Shown here one piece after another: positions 36,387 through 47,821 of a stretch of DNA of 64,000 bases. Origin of the DNA: Rhabditoides inermis (lineage: Eukaryota; Nematoda; Chromadorea; Rhabditida; Rhabditidae); assembly GCA_963966185.1 (NCBI GenBank), contig CAWZYM010000183.1:84501-148500 (forward strand), read 5' to 3'. The position numbers and the translations under genes were made by a program. Every line of letters starts with the position of its first letter. The first letter of the stretch is position 1. A model generated the notes under the pieces. That model was given only the letters and a program-made list of their open reading frames with translations. It made no database searches and was not told where the DNA came from.

Positions 36387-37686
36387 TTACGGTAGTGGGC
36401 GTCTGAGTAACATGTTCAGTTGACGTTGGAATCGTCTGAATGTAATAAGTCATTCATTCAAAAAGTAGATTCACACTCGGCGCGGCGCGCGACTGTGACA
36501 AGCGAAGCGATCAGCGGACCGAGCATGTATATGTGTGATGAGTATACCTTTGAAAATCTTTCGAAATCACGAAAAGGGCGAAATACGTGTGCGAATAACA
36601 GATTGAAGCGAGGCAGAACTGTATTCGAACAATGTCACAGCTACAAACACAAACGATTTACCGAGAAGGTTCGCACATTCCGCAGACCAATGATATTGAA
36701 TCGAGATTCGATTGCAGTGAGAACGAATGGAACACACCAAGTGATTCCAAATATGGATGAAAGAATCAGCATTGAGCGAGTCATCTAAAATATTAAAACA
36801 AATAATCAAATGTTTTCAAATGTGTTCACTTACCCTGTCAGACGTCTCTTGATCGAATACGTTAGAATCTGAATTATGGTTTCAATTTTAACTTCTGAAA
36901 ATAGAAAAAAAATCAACTCACATTTCATTCTGTACAGAATGAAAAGAAACATAACTAGACCCGAGAGGTTGAGTGCAATGCAAAAATAATTGAAGTAAAT
37001 ATATATGGATGGAATGAATACGTTGAGAGGTCTTCAAGAAAATAAGTTATATTAATAATTTTATGTTGCATAAAAATAATTTTATGTTGCAACTAACGTG
37101 CAGTGAATGATAACTTTGTGTGAAAGGAGAATGGGTAAATTGAGGAAAGCAACATTATGGGAAATACCCACGGTGGTAGCAAAAATATAACAATAAACGT
37201 TATGTCGTTCAATCTACTCATTCTGTAAATGTTTTGATCAATCAATGCCGAAAAAATGGCAGCTACCGTATTGGAACAACAATTTTACACAGAATATCTG
37301 CAATCATGGCTACAAAAGTACCGTTTTGTAGACCAAAACCAATTATATAAAACAATATCTGCAAATCTCTCTGTTTCAAGTAAAACGAAAATAACGAATT
37401 TGCCTTGTAAGCACATTCATCCATAAAAGGAGAATAATCGAAGTAGTCGTAAGAAATTGTGATCAGCTGACTGGATAAAGCCATCTGATATCCGATCAGC
37501 AATTGGATCATGATATATTCTGAAGTGCATTGATTCATTTTACTAGGTTCAAGTTATTTTCCAACTTTTCTTTTTGTCCACAACATTAGGAGTCAAAACT
37601 GCCCACAACGCATTAACATTTCCGAAAGTGCCGAGAATATTCGAACACAGGATGAAAACGACTTCGATCCATTCGTTGACAATCAT
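36387..37686 (-). pseudogene. 7TM chemoreceptor-like gene A, frameshifted
   Basis: Exons in transcript order: 37686-37566, 37519-37404, 37358-37267, 37222-37098, 37031-36922, 36868-36834, 36784-36662, 36618-36548 and 36435-36387 (TAA). Compared with paralogues B, C and D, exon 4 is 125 instead of 123 bases, and the extra two bases near the end of TM4 break the frame. Otherwise it encodes about 279 residues with seven hydrophobic segments: GTFGN in TM1, ADILCKIVVPIR where DRY would be, and TWCVP in TM6. Intron 2 uses a GC donor (AAG|gcaaat) as in B. The layout suggests a nematode Srsx-like chemoreceptor, which is tentative. The frameshift may instead be a sequencing error. Confidence 0.75.
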
Positions 37687-38469
37687 TTCGAAATAGTGAA
37701 AACGACAGCTCAGCTTCTGGATTATAATACACAATACATGGTGCGTGGAGCACTCTGAATAGTCGGCTAATTGAATACAAATACTCCGGCTATTGCTGAC
37801 ATAATTTGATTCATTCTCCGCGATAAATCATGAAGCAGTGAGCGTAGGCAGCAGAGAACAATCACGGCGTTGAAATATTGAATAGCAGGAAGTTTAATAC
37901 AAGTTGTTCGCAACTTCGAAGCGTCCCATAAATGGCGACATGTTGGATCAAGAATAGAAGAACAGGATGTTTTCACTTTTTCAAAATGATGAAGTGATGA
38001 AATAACATTTAGAGAGAGTGGTGAACGAAAAGAAATCATAGTTGATTTTGATTTTTCACGTGTCATGATCACTTCCCAATAAACACTCGATTTGATTTGA
38101 TGTGAACATTGTAGATGTGGAAATTTTAATCAACAACTCAAGAACAGCTGATCACAGAAAACTGAATCAGTCAGTAGATACGGATCAGGAGTGGAAACAT
38201 CGGGTATGGATTTAGATACTCTGTGCTGCTTTGACGCCATGCACGTCTCTACAACGTGCGTTCCCCCATTTGCATGTATGTCTCTTGTCCACCCGTCTTC
38301 TTCTCTCGAATGGTTAGCGAGCTCGTCTAGTAAGCAGGCGACACGGTTTTGATCCCCGCCGCTGCAGATTTTTTGGCCTTTTTCGATCTCCAAGTGGATT
38401 GTGTTCTACATAACTTTGACAATTGTGACAAACTATCGCTATAATGTTTTGATTCATCCGGCGAAGCAC
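37687..38469. other. Intergenic region with a tRNA-like relic
   Basis: Sequence at 37755-37800 resembles the upstream flank of gene B (about 49850-49900), so the duplication included 5' flanks. The stretch 38300-38370 holds a tRNA-like sequence. A short GATTTGATTTG motif at 38092-38102 recalls the tail of the neighbouring LINE fragment. Confidence 0.55.
38300..38370 (+). pseudogene. Degenerate tRNA-like sequence (SINE head or relic)
   Basis: The order GAATGGTTAGCGAGC, GTCTAGT loop flanked by GCTC/AAGC, then GGTTTTGATCCCC recalls a tRNA A box, anticodon arm and T arm. The D stem does not pair and the B box is off-consensus. The anticodon position would read CTA. It resembles the clearer copy at 39633-39703 on the other strand. 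It is probably a SINE-type relic. Confidence 0.4.
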
Positions 38470-39466
38470 CAAATCAAATCAAATCAAAACAAATCAAATA
38501 TTTATCCAGCATCGCTTATTCATGTACATATTGCACGCATGAGAGATGGTTTGGTTAGCGCTGGGAAATGAGATCGTTCCATTTTCGGCGGTCGTTGGTC
38601 ACTGTCCGTCTCCATTCTTTGCGAGCATGTGTCCTCGGTAGATCGAAGGCATCTACGAAGTCATCCTCCCACTCCTTGTGTGGTCGTCCAGATCGTCCAG
38701 TCTTCTTGGGGGTCCAATTGACTGTAGCCTTTGCCCATCGATGGCCGTCCGCATTGTAGAGTCGTTCCGTGAACTTCCATTCCCGGTGTCGTACTCCTTG
38801 CAGAACGTCTCGTAGCCGAGTCATCTGCCGAATAGTGCTGCTCCGGATCCGGTCGCGTAGGGTGACTCCCAGCATCTGGCGCTCCATCTTCCGCTGCGCA
38901 GTCCGTAGTCGCATGAGTTCGTTTTGGGGGAGACTCCATGTCTCACATCCGTACGTCAAACAGGGAAGTACTCCGGCGCGAAAGACCTTCCTGCGGAGTC
39001 GCATCGGAGCTCGTCGTAGTGTCAAGAAATGCTTGTGTCGTTGGAACGCGGCCCAGCCACTCTGGATGCGGCGGGTGATCTCGTCCACGTCGTTCTTCTG
39101 ACAGCTCAGCAACCTCCCGAGGTAGTTGAACTCGTCCACGTATTCAATCCTCGTTCCGTCGAGGGTAATCTCCGTCTTGTGTGCGTTCGTCATCACCATC
39201 GTCTTCTTCCTGTTCACCTCCAGTCCGTACTTCTTGCTTTCCTCGGCAATGTCCTTGAGCATCCTTTCTGCTGCCGACGCAGATTTCGCGAAGACAGCCA
39301 CGTCATCCGCATAGGCGAGGTGTGTCAGCTGCTTTCCGTCGATGTCGAAGCCGGCGCCGCTGTACTTGAAATCCAATGCCCTGTACATCTTCGCGAGAAC
39401 GCTGTTGAAGATGTAAGGTGAGAGGGGGCAGCCTTGCCGAGCTCCTTTTCCGAAGCACCATTATTA
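38470..39466 (-). mobile_element. 5'-truncated RTE-like LINE fragment
   Basis: On the minus strand an open frame from about 39466 to 38555 encodes the second half of a reverse transcriptase and the domain after it. Landmarks are ARQGCPLSPYIF, then AYADDVAVF with the YADD catalytic box, a YLGRLLS thumb-like segment, a CETWSL motif and the terminal GRSGRPHKEWEDDF, which is like the GRP..RW motif of RTE elements. The 3' end carries a simple TTTGA repeat (38468-38500) instead of poly(A), also typical of RTE. Everything upstream of the PQG-type box is missing, so it is a dead-on-arrival insertion. The frame itself is free of stops, suggesting it is young. Confidence 0.85.
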
Positions 39467-39632
39467 TTGATATCGATTGATTGCGATCAAACCATGAGTA
39501 TGCCGACAATGTGTTCAATGTTTCATACTTTAGATATGTATCAAAACAATATTGTTCTATTAGTTAAACAGTGGGAAAATACAAAATTTATCATTGTATC
39601 AACTTGAAACATACAAGTGTTGCAAGAGAAAA

Positions 39633-39703
39633 AGAAGCAACGGGACTCGAACCCGCGTTGCCTGCTCACCAGACGAGCTCGCTTACCATTAGGCCACGCT
39701 GGC
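39633..39703 (-). tRNA. tRNA-Gln(CTG)-like sequence, probably pseudo
   Basis: Reading the minus strand there is an A box (TGGCCTAATGGTAAG), an anticodon stem-loop with T33 and anticodon CTG (loop GTCTGGT between GCTC and GAGC), and a strong T arm (GGGTTCGAGTCCC). The D stem has one mismatch and the acceptor stem pairs poorly at its outer end. It is therefore more likely a tRNA-derived SINE head or pseudogene than a working gene. Confidence 0.45.
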
Positions 39704-40490
39704 TGTGGTGGAATGTTCGTAAGAAACGGTTACACGAAACGCGAAACTTTAACGCCGGATTTCCGGCCGGAGAATGCCCGTTTGTCCGTAGACTAGTTTC
39801 GCCGACGCAATTCTGTTTTAGTATTCCGATGACCTTCGGTACCGAAACGTTACAGCTCGGGGCTGGGGGGTGAGTATCTCCTCCGCGTAAGCCGTGAGCT
39901 CTTGTCTTTTTTTTGTCGTCGGTTCCTACATAGTCAGGTGGTAGAAGCCAAAACTGGGTTGTTCACCATCTCTTTCTTGTCACACTTTCACTTTCTCTAT
40001 AGGTTTAATCGTACTAATTCAATTAGTTCAGTGGTCGGCAGGAGCAGTTCTCATCAGAGGTGTGTACTCGAACTTCTCTTAACAATTATACTATTTTTAA
40101 CATTTTCTCGATATCATCATTTGTGATTATATATAATGGATAACGGCGTTGTGAAAAAATGAGTTTGAATTCGTAGCATTCAATCAATTTTGTGCATTTG
40201 TCGACCGGACTCCGTGTTAATTTAAAAAAAAAACCCAGAAAGATGGGTGGTTACTAACAGGTAATACGTTGTTTATCGTTATTTGAATTATAGAAATACG
40301 TCACGGAGTCACCTAAATCCAATACGAAGAACACCTGGTTAATTATGACATTCAGTCAACCAGCTTTCAGCCCGCCTGCTGTATGATGTTCTGTAATTAG
40401 CCATATATTGAGTTAGATATACGCAAATACAATAAGAAAGAAACGATTTCTCACTTCTCCACGCAGTTTTTCATTTTTCCGCTTGTGAAA
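39704..40490. other. Upstream flank of chemoreceptor gene C
   Basis: No coding exon is supported. It should contain the promoter of gene C. I recognise no motif. Confidence 0.5.
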
Positions 40491-42189
40491 ATGATCGCGA
40501 ACGAAATCGTTGAAATCGTCGTTATTCTCTGCTCCAATGTATTCGGCACGTTTGGGAATGCGAATGTTCTGTGGGCAATGCTGTCGGATATTGTCGACCT
40601 GAGAAAAAGTTAGTATTGAGTTGTTACTCTTAAAAAATATCCCCCATTGAGACTAATATTTACTATGGTGTGTGTCTGTCTGTCATTCTTTCCGGAGAGA
40701 TATCTCTTTTCAAAGTCTACTGTAACTACTCATTTTTTCTAGAAAGTTTCTTTGATACCTGAGAACGCAAAATTTCAAATATCTCGTCAATAGCGATCTT
40801 CTGATCATAGTTATCACCTAATCTCTTAACTATGGAGCAAATTTTCAAAATGATTCAAATCGAACGAAACTTGGAGGGTAGGTGAATCGACCTAGAAAAA
40901 ATCGATAGCCGCGATACTAGCTGACTGTGACCTCATCTTCATGCCCAAATAGGTGAATGTACCCAAAATGCACCCAAAATTCATGATCTTCGATTTTTAT
41001 AAAAATTGAATAGATGATAGATTACGTGAGATAGAGTATAGAAAGATGTTTCATTTTTCGAAAAGTCGCGAAATAAAGCAAATATTATCGACTTTTCGTA
41101 CAGGCAATATAGAGTGTCCAATTTGTAAACTTAAGCTTTTATGGGCATATAAGCCCTACTGTCAAAATTTCAGAACGATCGGACTTTGTCTTCATATGAT
41201 ATTAGATTATTTGTGAGCGCGCGTTACTTGCTGGGGTACTTGCTGGGGCCCTCCGGGTTGCTCGCTACCAGCCGCGAGGTCAACAGATCAATACCAATTA
41301 GTTGGCATTCGAAATTACTGACCCACATCCACATAGTGGTGTGTTTGTTCAATAGAAACACGTTTACATATTATCAATATTAGATGGTTTCGGTTGAAAA
41401 AGACAAAATTTCTAGCTTCAACGCATTACTTCAACGAAACGAAGAGTTGAAGATTGGAAAAGACAAGGAAAGTTTGGCAAGACGAGTTCAGTCGTTATAT
41501 AATGGTTTGTAAAGATCAAACTAACTTCAAACTTTATCAAACTACTTCAAACATGCGCACAACACTTAGGGCGCGCCCACCGGCGTATTTTCTCTTAGCC
41601 GTGGCAACGAGGTCATTGTATGTGTATTATAGAAATATGGATTGAAAACAGAGACTGATCGGGTACATAGTGTTGTAAAACTTTCATTGTCGTACTCTTT
41701 CATACTACTTCTACAGCAAGCGTAGATTATGTGAGGCGCGTGCCAGCCGGCGTGCTTTCTGTCAGCCGTCGCATGAAAATGTCACTACATTGTAGACATA
41801 TATTTCTTCTTTCGTTTTTTTGTTAATAGAACATTGTTTTATCGAGACTGTTATGCTCTCATTATTACTGAAAAACGCGTTGTCTTTTGAGCAGTTCAGT
41901 AAAGAATGAAAGTGAGGTGAGGTGATCATTTTCGAGTATCAATAGAATACTCAAAAAAGAATCAAGTGCAAGACTCATTCCATATTGCAAAGACTGTGCT
42001 TAAAGAAAGAATGATTTTTGTAATTGTTGTTAAGTCATAGAAAATAAGTAAAAATACAATGCTACCCCGTTTCGTTCTCGAACGCGAATAATATTTGATG
42101 TAATTCTTGCTCACTCTAGCGACAAGAATTTTGAATGTGAGAACATTGTAAAATTTGAGAGTGAAAGTGGACAGAAAAAAAAACATAGA

Positions 42190-43985
42190 ACGTCTCTAGA
42201 AAAGTGTTGTGCCCGATGCGGAGACGTGAGAGTAGAGAGAAGAGATCATAGAACTGCTTCTAGAAAAGTGTTGGGATCGATGCGGAGACGTGAGAAGAGA
42301 GCATAGAACTGTTTCTAGAAAAGTGTTGGGATCGATGTGGAGACGTGAGAGTAGAGAGAAGAGAGCATAGAACTGATTCTAGAAAAGTGTTGGGATCGAT
42401 GCGGAGACGTGAGAGTAGAGAGAAGAGGCATAGAACTGTTTCTAGAAAAAAGATGTGATCGATGCGGAGACGTGAGAGTAGAGAGAATAGAGCATAGAAC
42501 TGTTTCTAGACAAAATGATGTGATCGATGCGGAGACGTGAGAGTAGAGATAAGAGAGCATAGAACTGCTTCTAGAAAAGTGTTGGGATCGACGCGGAGAC
42601 GTGAGAGTAGAGAGAAGAGATCATAGAACTGCTTCTAGAAAAGTGTTGGGATCGATGCGGAGACGTGAGAAGAGAGCATAGAACTGTTTCTAGAAAAGTG
42701 TTGGGATCGATGTGGAGACGTGAGAGTAGAGAGAAGAGAGCATAGAACTGATTCTAGAAAAGTGTTGGGATCGATGCGGAGACGTGAGAGTAGAGAGAAG
42801 AGAGCATAGAACTGTTTCTAGAAAAAAGATGTGATCGATGCGGAGACGTGAGAGTAGAGAGAAGAGAGCATAGAACTGCTTCTAGAAAAGTGTTGGGATC
42901 GATGCGGAGACGTGAGAGTAGAGAGAAGAGAGCATAGAACTGTTTCTAGACAAAATGATGTGATCGATGCGGAGACGTGAGAGTAGAGATAAGAGAGCAT
43001 AGAACTGCTTCTAGAAAAGTGTTGGGATCGACGCGGAGACGTGAGAGTAGAGAGAAGAGATCATAGAACTGCTTCTAGAAAAGTGTTGGGATCGATGCGG
43101 AGACGTGAGAAGAGAGCATAGAACTGTTTCTAGAAAAGTGTTGGGATCGATGTGGAGACGTGAGAGTAGAGAGAAGAGAGCATAGAACTGATTCTAGAAA
43201 AGTGTTGGGATCGATGCGGAGACGTGAGAGTAGAGAGAAGAGAGCATAGAACTGTTTCTAGAAAAAAGATGTGATCGATGCGGAGACGTGAGAGTAGAGA
43301 GAAGAGAGCATAGAACTGCTTCTAGAAAAGTGTTGGGATCGATGCGGAGACGTGAGAGTAGAGAGAAGAGAGCATAGAACTGTTTCTAGAAAAATGATGT
43401 GATCGATGCGGAGACGTGAGAGTAGAGAGAATAGAGCATAGAACTGTTTCTAGACAAAATAATGTGATCGATGCGGAGACGTGAGAGTAGAGAGAAGAGA
43501 GCATAGAACTGCTTCTAGAAAAGTGTTGGGATCGATGCGGAGACGTGAGAGTAGAGAGAAGAGAGCATAGAACTGTTCTAGAAAAAATTATGTGATCGAT
43601 GGGGAGACGTGAGAGTAGAGAGAAGAGAGCATAGAACTGCTTCTAGAAAAGTGTTGGGATCGATGCGGAGACGTGAGAGTAGAGAGACTATGGCATAGAA
43701 CTGTTTCTGAAAAAAATGATGTGATCGATGCGGAGACGTGAGAGTAGAGAGAATAGAGCATAGAACTGTTTCTAGAAAAATGATGTGATCGATGCGGAGA
43801 CGTGAGAGTAGACAGAAGAGACGTTCGAACTGTTTCTAGAAAATTGTCGTGACAGCAGCGAAGACGTGAAATTAGACAGAAGAGACCACGGAACTGTCTC
43901 TAGAAAGTTGTTGTCACCGCAGCGAAGACGTGAAAGTAGACAGAAGAGACCATATTACTGTCTCTAGAAAAATTCTGTGACCGCA
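42190..43985 (+). repeat. 65 bp minisatellite with higher-order structure
   Basis: Roughly 26-28 copies share the core GATCGATGCGGAGACGTGAG, a TAGAGAGAAGAG spacer and a CATAGAACTGTTTCTAGAAAA segment. Two main variants alternate: one with AAGTGTTGGGATCGA, one with AATGATGTGATCGA. Some units lack the GTAGAGAGAA part. A diagnostic variant (GGGATCGACGCGG) recurs at 42585 and 43025, 440 bp apart, with the same neighbours in order. Several units were therefore duplicated together as a block. Copies decay near 43820-43985. The array lies inside the Helitron-like element. Confidence 0.95.
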
Positions 43986-43994
43986 GAGATCTGA

Positions 43995-44002
43995 GAGTAG
44001 AC

Positions 44003-44048
<46 letters not shown>

Positions 44049-44130
44049 AGGGAGGCGAGAGGGAGAAGGGAGGCGAGAAAGAGAAAGGGGGAGAGAGAAA
44101 AGAAAGAGAGAACGAGAGAGGGAAAGAGAG
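43995..44130 (+). repeat. GA microsatellite at the end of the minisatellite
   Basis: GA repeats with GGGAGAAGGGAGGCGA interruptions. This is the 3' part of the Helitron-like element. Confidence 0.9.
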
Positions 44131-45081
44131 TGTATATAGGTAAAAAAATAATGAAAGTGAGAAATAAGAAAGATGGAGACAGAAGAAAGTAGGAGACAGA
44201 CAGTTAGAAAGACAGAAAGTGAAAGAGATACATAGACCTTTCGCATGGATGTCTCTCCGTAAGAATCAATAGAGAGCAATCAGCAAGATGAACTATATTT
44301 TATTTTCTATTCTTGGATACCTAGTGCGAAGGCGCGCGGCAGCGCGCCGGAGCGCTAGTTTTAGAATTACTAATGTTTCAACTGGTGATCGCCTATCAGA
44401 TGGCGTTGTGGAGTCAGCTCATTTCTATTTCATACTACGTTTTACAGCTCGACATCTATTTGGATGATTGCGCATTCAAGGTTTGTGCGGTCTAGATTTG
44501 TATTGCATTTTGTGGTCACACATTTCACAGATGGTATTTTACGTGATCGGTCTGCCGTTGCAAATCGGAACGTTCATCTCAATGATAGTCGACGTTCTAT
44601 GCCGATTGGTCATTCCGCTGAGGTATGTTGTAACGTTGACGCGCTGTCACAAAACCTATTCAGAATGATTCGATTGTCCACGAAACGCTTTGTTTTGCTC
44701 TTTCTCGTCCCACCCTGGATTCTGCCCGTAATAACGGCTGCGATGATTTACCCATTTCTCACCCATGAAGAAATTATCATTTGCACGTGAGTTGACGCAA
44801 ATGTGTCGAAATTAGAGAACTTGTTTAGACCAGTATCGCTGTTTCACGGTTCCATACTGTCCTACTTTACGGGTCTGTGTATGGTTATCAACTTTTCCGG
44901 CGTCGCTATATGCGTGGTGATAATATATAAAATGAAACGAGCGCCGGCAGCGATTCGAGAGATAAAGTGAGATCTAACACTATGGTTCAATATTATTATT
45001 TGAATGCGTAGTTGTGTCCTACCATAGCTAACCAAATCATTGGATAGTGTATAGAGCTCCTCGTTGAAATTTTTGATTTCA

Positions 45082-46130
45082 TTAGGGGCGGCGCGCAGCG
45101 GCGCCCGTTTGTTTTGAGCTGTGACGCGCGCAACACGCCACTCCCAAGGCACACACGATTTCTCTATTCTAATACAATATACTTAATTAGTGTGCGTTAT
45201 TTGTTAGAATATCACTTTGTAAGACCTATGAGTATGATTCGTGAAACCAATATCGGTTGCGGCATCCAAAAACCGCCCTCTCTTGCTCTCTCCCGCTTTG
45301 CCACTAAACGTGTTTACGACGGCGGCGGCGGCGGCGGCGGCGGCGACGGTGTGCATCACGTAAGCTCCGCCCACTGCACTTTGCGCTCATTGGTCGCTCG
45401 GCTCTCTTGCGTGCGCACTCTGATTGGCTGAGCGCATGCCCCGCCCTTCGTTCACCCACTCTCGTGTCGGCTCGCCGTCCAGGCCACCGCCCCAGTTTTG
45501 GCGCGAAAACTGTGGGGGGAGGGGAGTGTGTGGAGCGGAGTGAGTGGGTAAGAGAGAGAGACGCGAAATAGCGCGTGTCAATGAGAGACTGGCATTGGCA
45601 GGCGCACGAGCGATTCGACAAAGCAGTGCGTTTCCATATTCAGGATACGTTTTCTAAAGTTTCGAATATGTATACATAACATGTTCGGCACATCAACCTG
45701 AAAAACAATTTCTTCGAAATTTGAGAAAAGGACATCCATTCTCTTTCGAAAAGTACACGAGTAAAGAGGAGTGGTTTGTTTTGATCTAATTCAACAAAAG
45801 CACATGCATAAAATCTCTTCGCAGCTGACTAAAATTTCAAAACAAACCTGCTCTTTCTGATCGATGAAAAATATAGTATGCACTATAATCGTGTCATACA
45901 TTTTGTTGCAAGTTACTTGTTGGGATTAACAGTATCCTGAATACCTGAACTCAACATGTTAACAAGAAAACAATTAGAGTTTTAAAACATCGTTCGAAAG
46001 AGCAGGTTTGTTTTGAAATTTTAGTCAGCTGCGAAGAGATTTTATGCATGTGCTTTTGTTGAATTAGATCAAAACAAACCACTCCTCTTTACTCGTGTAC
46101 TTTTCGAAAGAGAATTTTATTTGATGTAAT
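45082..46130 (-). mobile_element. Helitron-like element in intron 5 of gene C
   Basis: On the minus strand it ends with GGGCGCCGC...GCGCCGCCC then CTAA, followed by T. It contains a GGC run near 45321-45345 and a long palindrome at 45741-46112. The 5' limit is not certain. A GA|T step near 46130 is one possibility. No coding frame of a helicase is seen. Confidence 0.55.
45741..46112. repeat. Long palindrome with AAGTAC arms
   Basis: The left arm begins CTCTTTCGAAAAGTACACGAG and the right arm is its complement. Pairing extends through TTTTGTTGAATTAGATCAA and GCACATGCATAAAATC for about 130 bp per arm. It shares these segments with 21702-22010 and with single-arm sequence near 61010-61080. Confidence 0.9.
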
Positions 46131-46743
46131 ATGAATTATCATTTTAGATGTCCCATACAATCCTCGTTCTATCGAAAGTATTTGTGTTCACATGGTGTCT
46201 TCTGATCGCAGTCACATTCAGTGACGCCTTTTTTAACATCATCGGTCTGCGCAACCTGCGCACTATAGCGGTCAGATTCACTTAAAATAATTCATTATTT
46301 CCTGATTATTTCTTGTAAACCTAATTCATTATTTCCTTTCGTTATTTACTGATTCTTCATTGTTCATTATTAATAATTCATTATGTCCTGATCATTTCCT
46401 GAAAACCTCATAGCTACTTAATCTCGAATTTCAGTTTTGCGGAGCTTCTCTCTGCTACTCACAAACATACTACGTACTGCTTGCCGTTTCGAGGGATTTC
46501 AAGCGGTTAGGAATTCCTATCATTTTTTAGCAATGCACTTGTTTCAGTCAATTCAAGTTGCAACTCCAGAAAATGATCTGCCGCGCTCCGCAAGTGCACA
46601 AAACGACAATTGTCAGGTTGACTGACGTCAGCTGATCATTCCGCGGATTTTATGAAAGCAAATACACGTTTTCTTGCAAAAACTAAAAATATTCGAAGAA
46701 GAGTCACCTGTTTCTGTTGTTTGTTAGAAAATACTTTTTTTCG

Positions 46744-46986
46744 AAACTGTTTACTGCTGCCTACGAAGTGATATATTACTTTATTCGTGTCAACTCGAAC
46801 AACTCATACAAAATTAACGATTTAAGGAAACATTCAGTTAAACGAATCTGATAAGAAAAGCGAATGCCACAGAAACTGTTTCCTGCTGCCTACGAAGTGA
46901 TATAATACTTTATTCGTGTCAACTCGAACAACTCATACAAAATTAAGTAACGATTTGAGGAAACATTCAGTTAAACGAATCTGATA
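46744..46986. repeat. Direct repeat, two copies of about 120 bp
   Basis: Copies at about 46744-46862 and 46868-46986 begin with CGAAACTGTTT (second copy GAAACTGTTTCC) and end with AACGAATCTGATA. They differ at a few positions. The linking segment AAGAAAAGCGAATGCCACAGA occurs again at 47051-47071, directly before the Helitron-like 3' end at 47074. Confidence 0.85.
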
Positions 46987-47073
46987 GTCACCAGTCACCG
47001 TAGTAAGCAGCAGGTGTTTTTTTGTGTTTTTAGACACCTACTAGTAAAGTAAGAAAAGCGAATGCCACAGACA

Positions 47074-47821
47074 TTAGAGAGGGCGCGCCAGCGCCCTCTC
47101 GTTTGTACTGGATGTCCCCGCGCGCTAGAATGCTCAAAAACGACTTTTCCCGGATGAAGCACTTTCCTCATTTTGAAGTGATTTCCACTGTTACATTGCA
47201 TTCACATCTCTATTCGATAGAGTTATAGAAAGTTGTATTGAGTTTGATTGAATTTGAAGCGAGATACGGAGAGTCCGCATTCGAGTGCGGATTGAGATTG
47301 GTGTCGGTCGCTCGGGCGGGCGGGCGCTCGGGCGGGCGGGCGTCGGACAATCGCTTTCCCCCCGCCCCCTCTGTGTGTGAGTGAGAGAGAGAGAGAGATA
47401 GGCGAATAGTGGGTGCGCGTCGGTATCCTCGCAGCGAATCGCGAACGTGTATGAAAATGTAATTTTGTGAAACAAAACTTAAGAAAAGGACAGATATTAT
47501 CTTTCAAAAGTACTTCCAAGTAAAAGTAGTTGGTTTGTACTGTTGTCTCAGTTGAGCAAAAGGACTGACATGTTTTCAATGGAGACATGTGCAAACAGGC
47601 TCTCAGCATTATTCGACGTGTTATGTTACAACAGAAGTTGTGCTTTTAGATAATAACTGCATAACTTCGTGAACGCGTTCATTATAATATGGCCGCTTTG
47701 CACTGGTATGAGAGAGAGAGCTTGTTGGCACATGTCTCCATTGAAAACATGTCAGTCCTTTTGCTCAACTGAGACAACAGTACAAACCAACTACTTTTAC
47801 TTGGAAGTACTTTTGAAAGAT
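47074..47821 (-). mobile_element. Helitron-like element with 5' palindrome
   Basis: The minus-strand 3' end is a GC hairpin (GAGAGGGCGC / GCGCGCCCTCTC) followed by CTAA and then T. The other side is a palindrome (47499-47821) whose arms start ATCTTTCAAAAGTACTTCC. It ends GAAAGA|T, which fits a Helitron 5' TC end read in reverse. The interior is non-coding, with a CGGGCGGGCG-rich patch near 47311-47342. Confidence 0.6.

Larger units (their letters stand above)
40640..44358 (+). mobile_element. Helitron-like element, 3.7 kb, with both ends defined
   Basis: Intron 1 of gene C should be about 40-50 bp, as in paralogue D. It is interrupted after ...TTAAAAAATA by sequence starting TCCCCCATTGAG, and resumes with TTTTAG, the acceptor, after a GC-rich hairpin (GGCGCGCGGCAGCGCGCC) and CTAG. 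Start with TC, end with hairpin plus CTRR, insertion between A and T and no target duplication are the Helitron signature. The interior holds no Rep/helicase frame, so it is non-autonomous. About 45% of it is a 65 bp minisatellite (42190-43985), followed by a GA tract. Confidence 0.8.
40491..46635 (+). pseudogene. 7TM chemoreceptor-like gene C, broken donor after exon 5
   Basis: Exons: 40491-40608, 44365-44480, 44531-44622, 44664-44786, 44829-44967, 46148-46270, 46435-46505 and 46548-46635. The encoded segments parallel gene D closely: NVFGTFGN in TM1, VDVLCRLVIPLR in the DRY position, VPPWILP in TM4, FTWC in TM6, then the tail KRQFKLQL. Exon lengths match D except exon 1 (three bases shorter) and exon 5, which lacks six bases. 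After exon 5 the expected AAG|GT donor reads AAG|TGAGA. The remaining GT shifts the frame, so the gene is probably a pseudogene or needs a non-canonical splice. Intron 1 is enlarged to 3.76 kb by a Helitron-like element and intron 5 to 1.2 kb by another. C and D share the same intron set, with one fewer intron than A and B. Confidence 0.75.

Noticed and set aside
42315..43504. Repeated 60-81 codon frames on the minus strand
   Set aside because: They are the minisatellite unit read in one frame. No codon bias or start signal supports coding.
42190..43985. CRISPR-like regular repeats
   Set aside because: Units are contiguous variants with no unique spacers, and the genome is eukaryotic.
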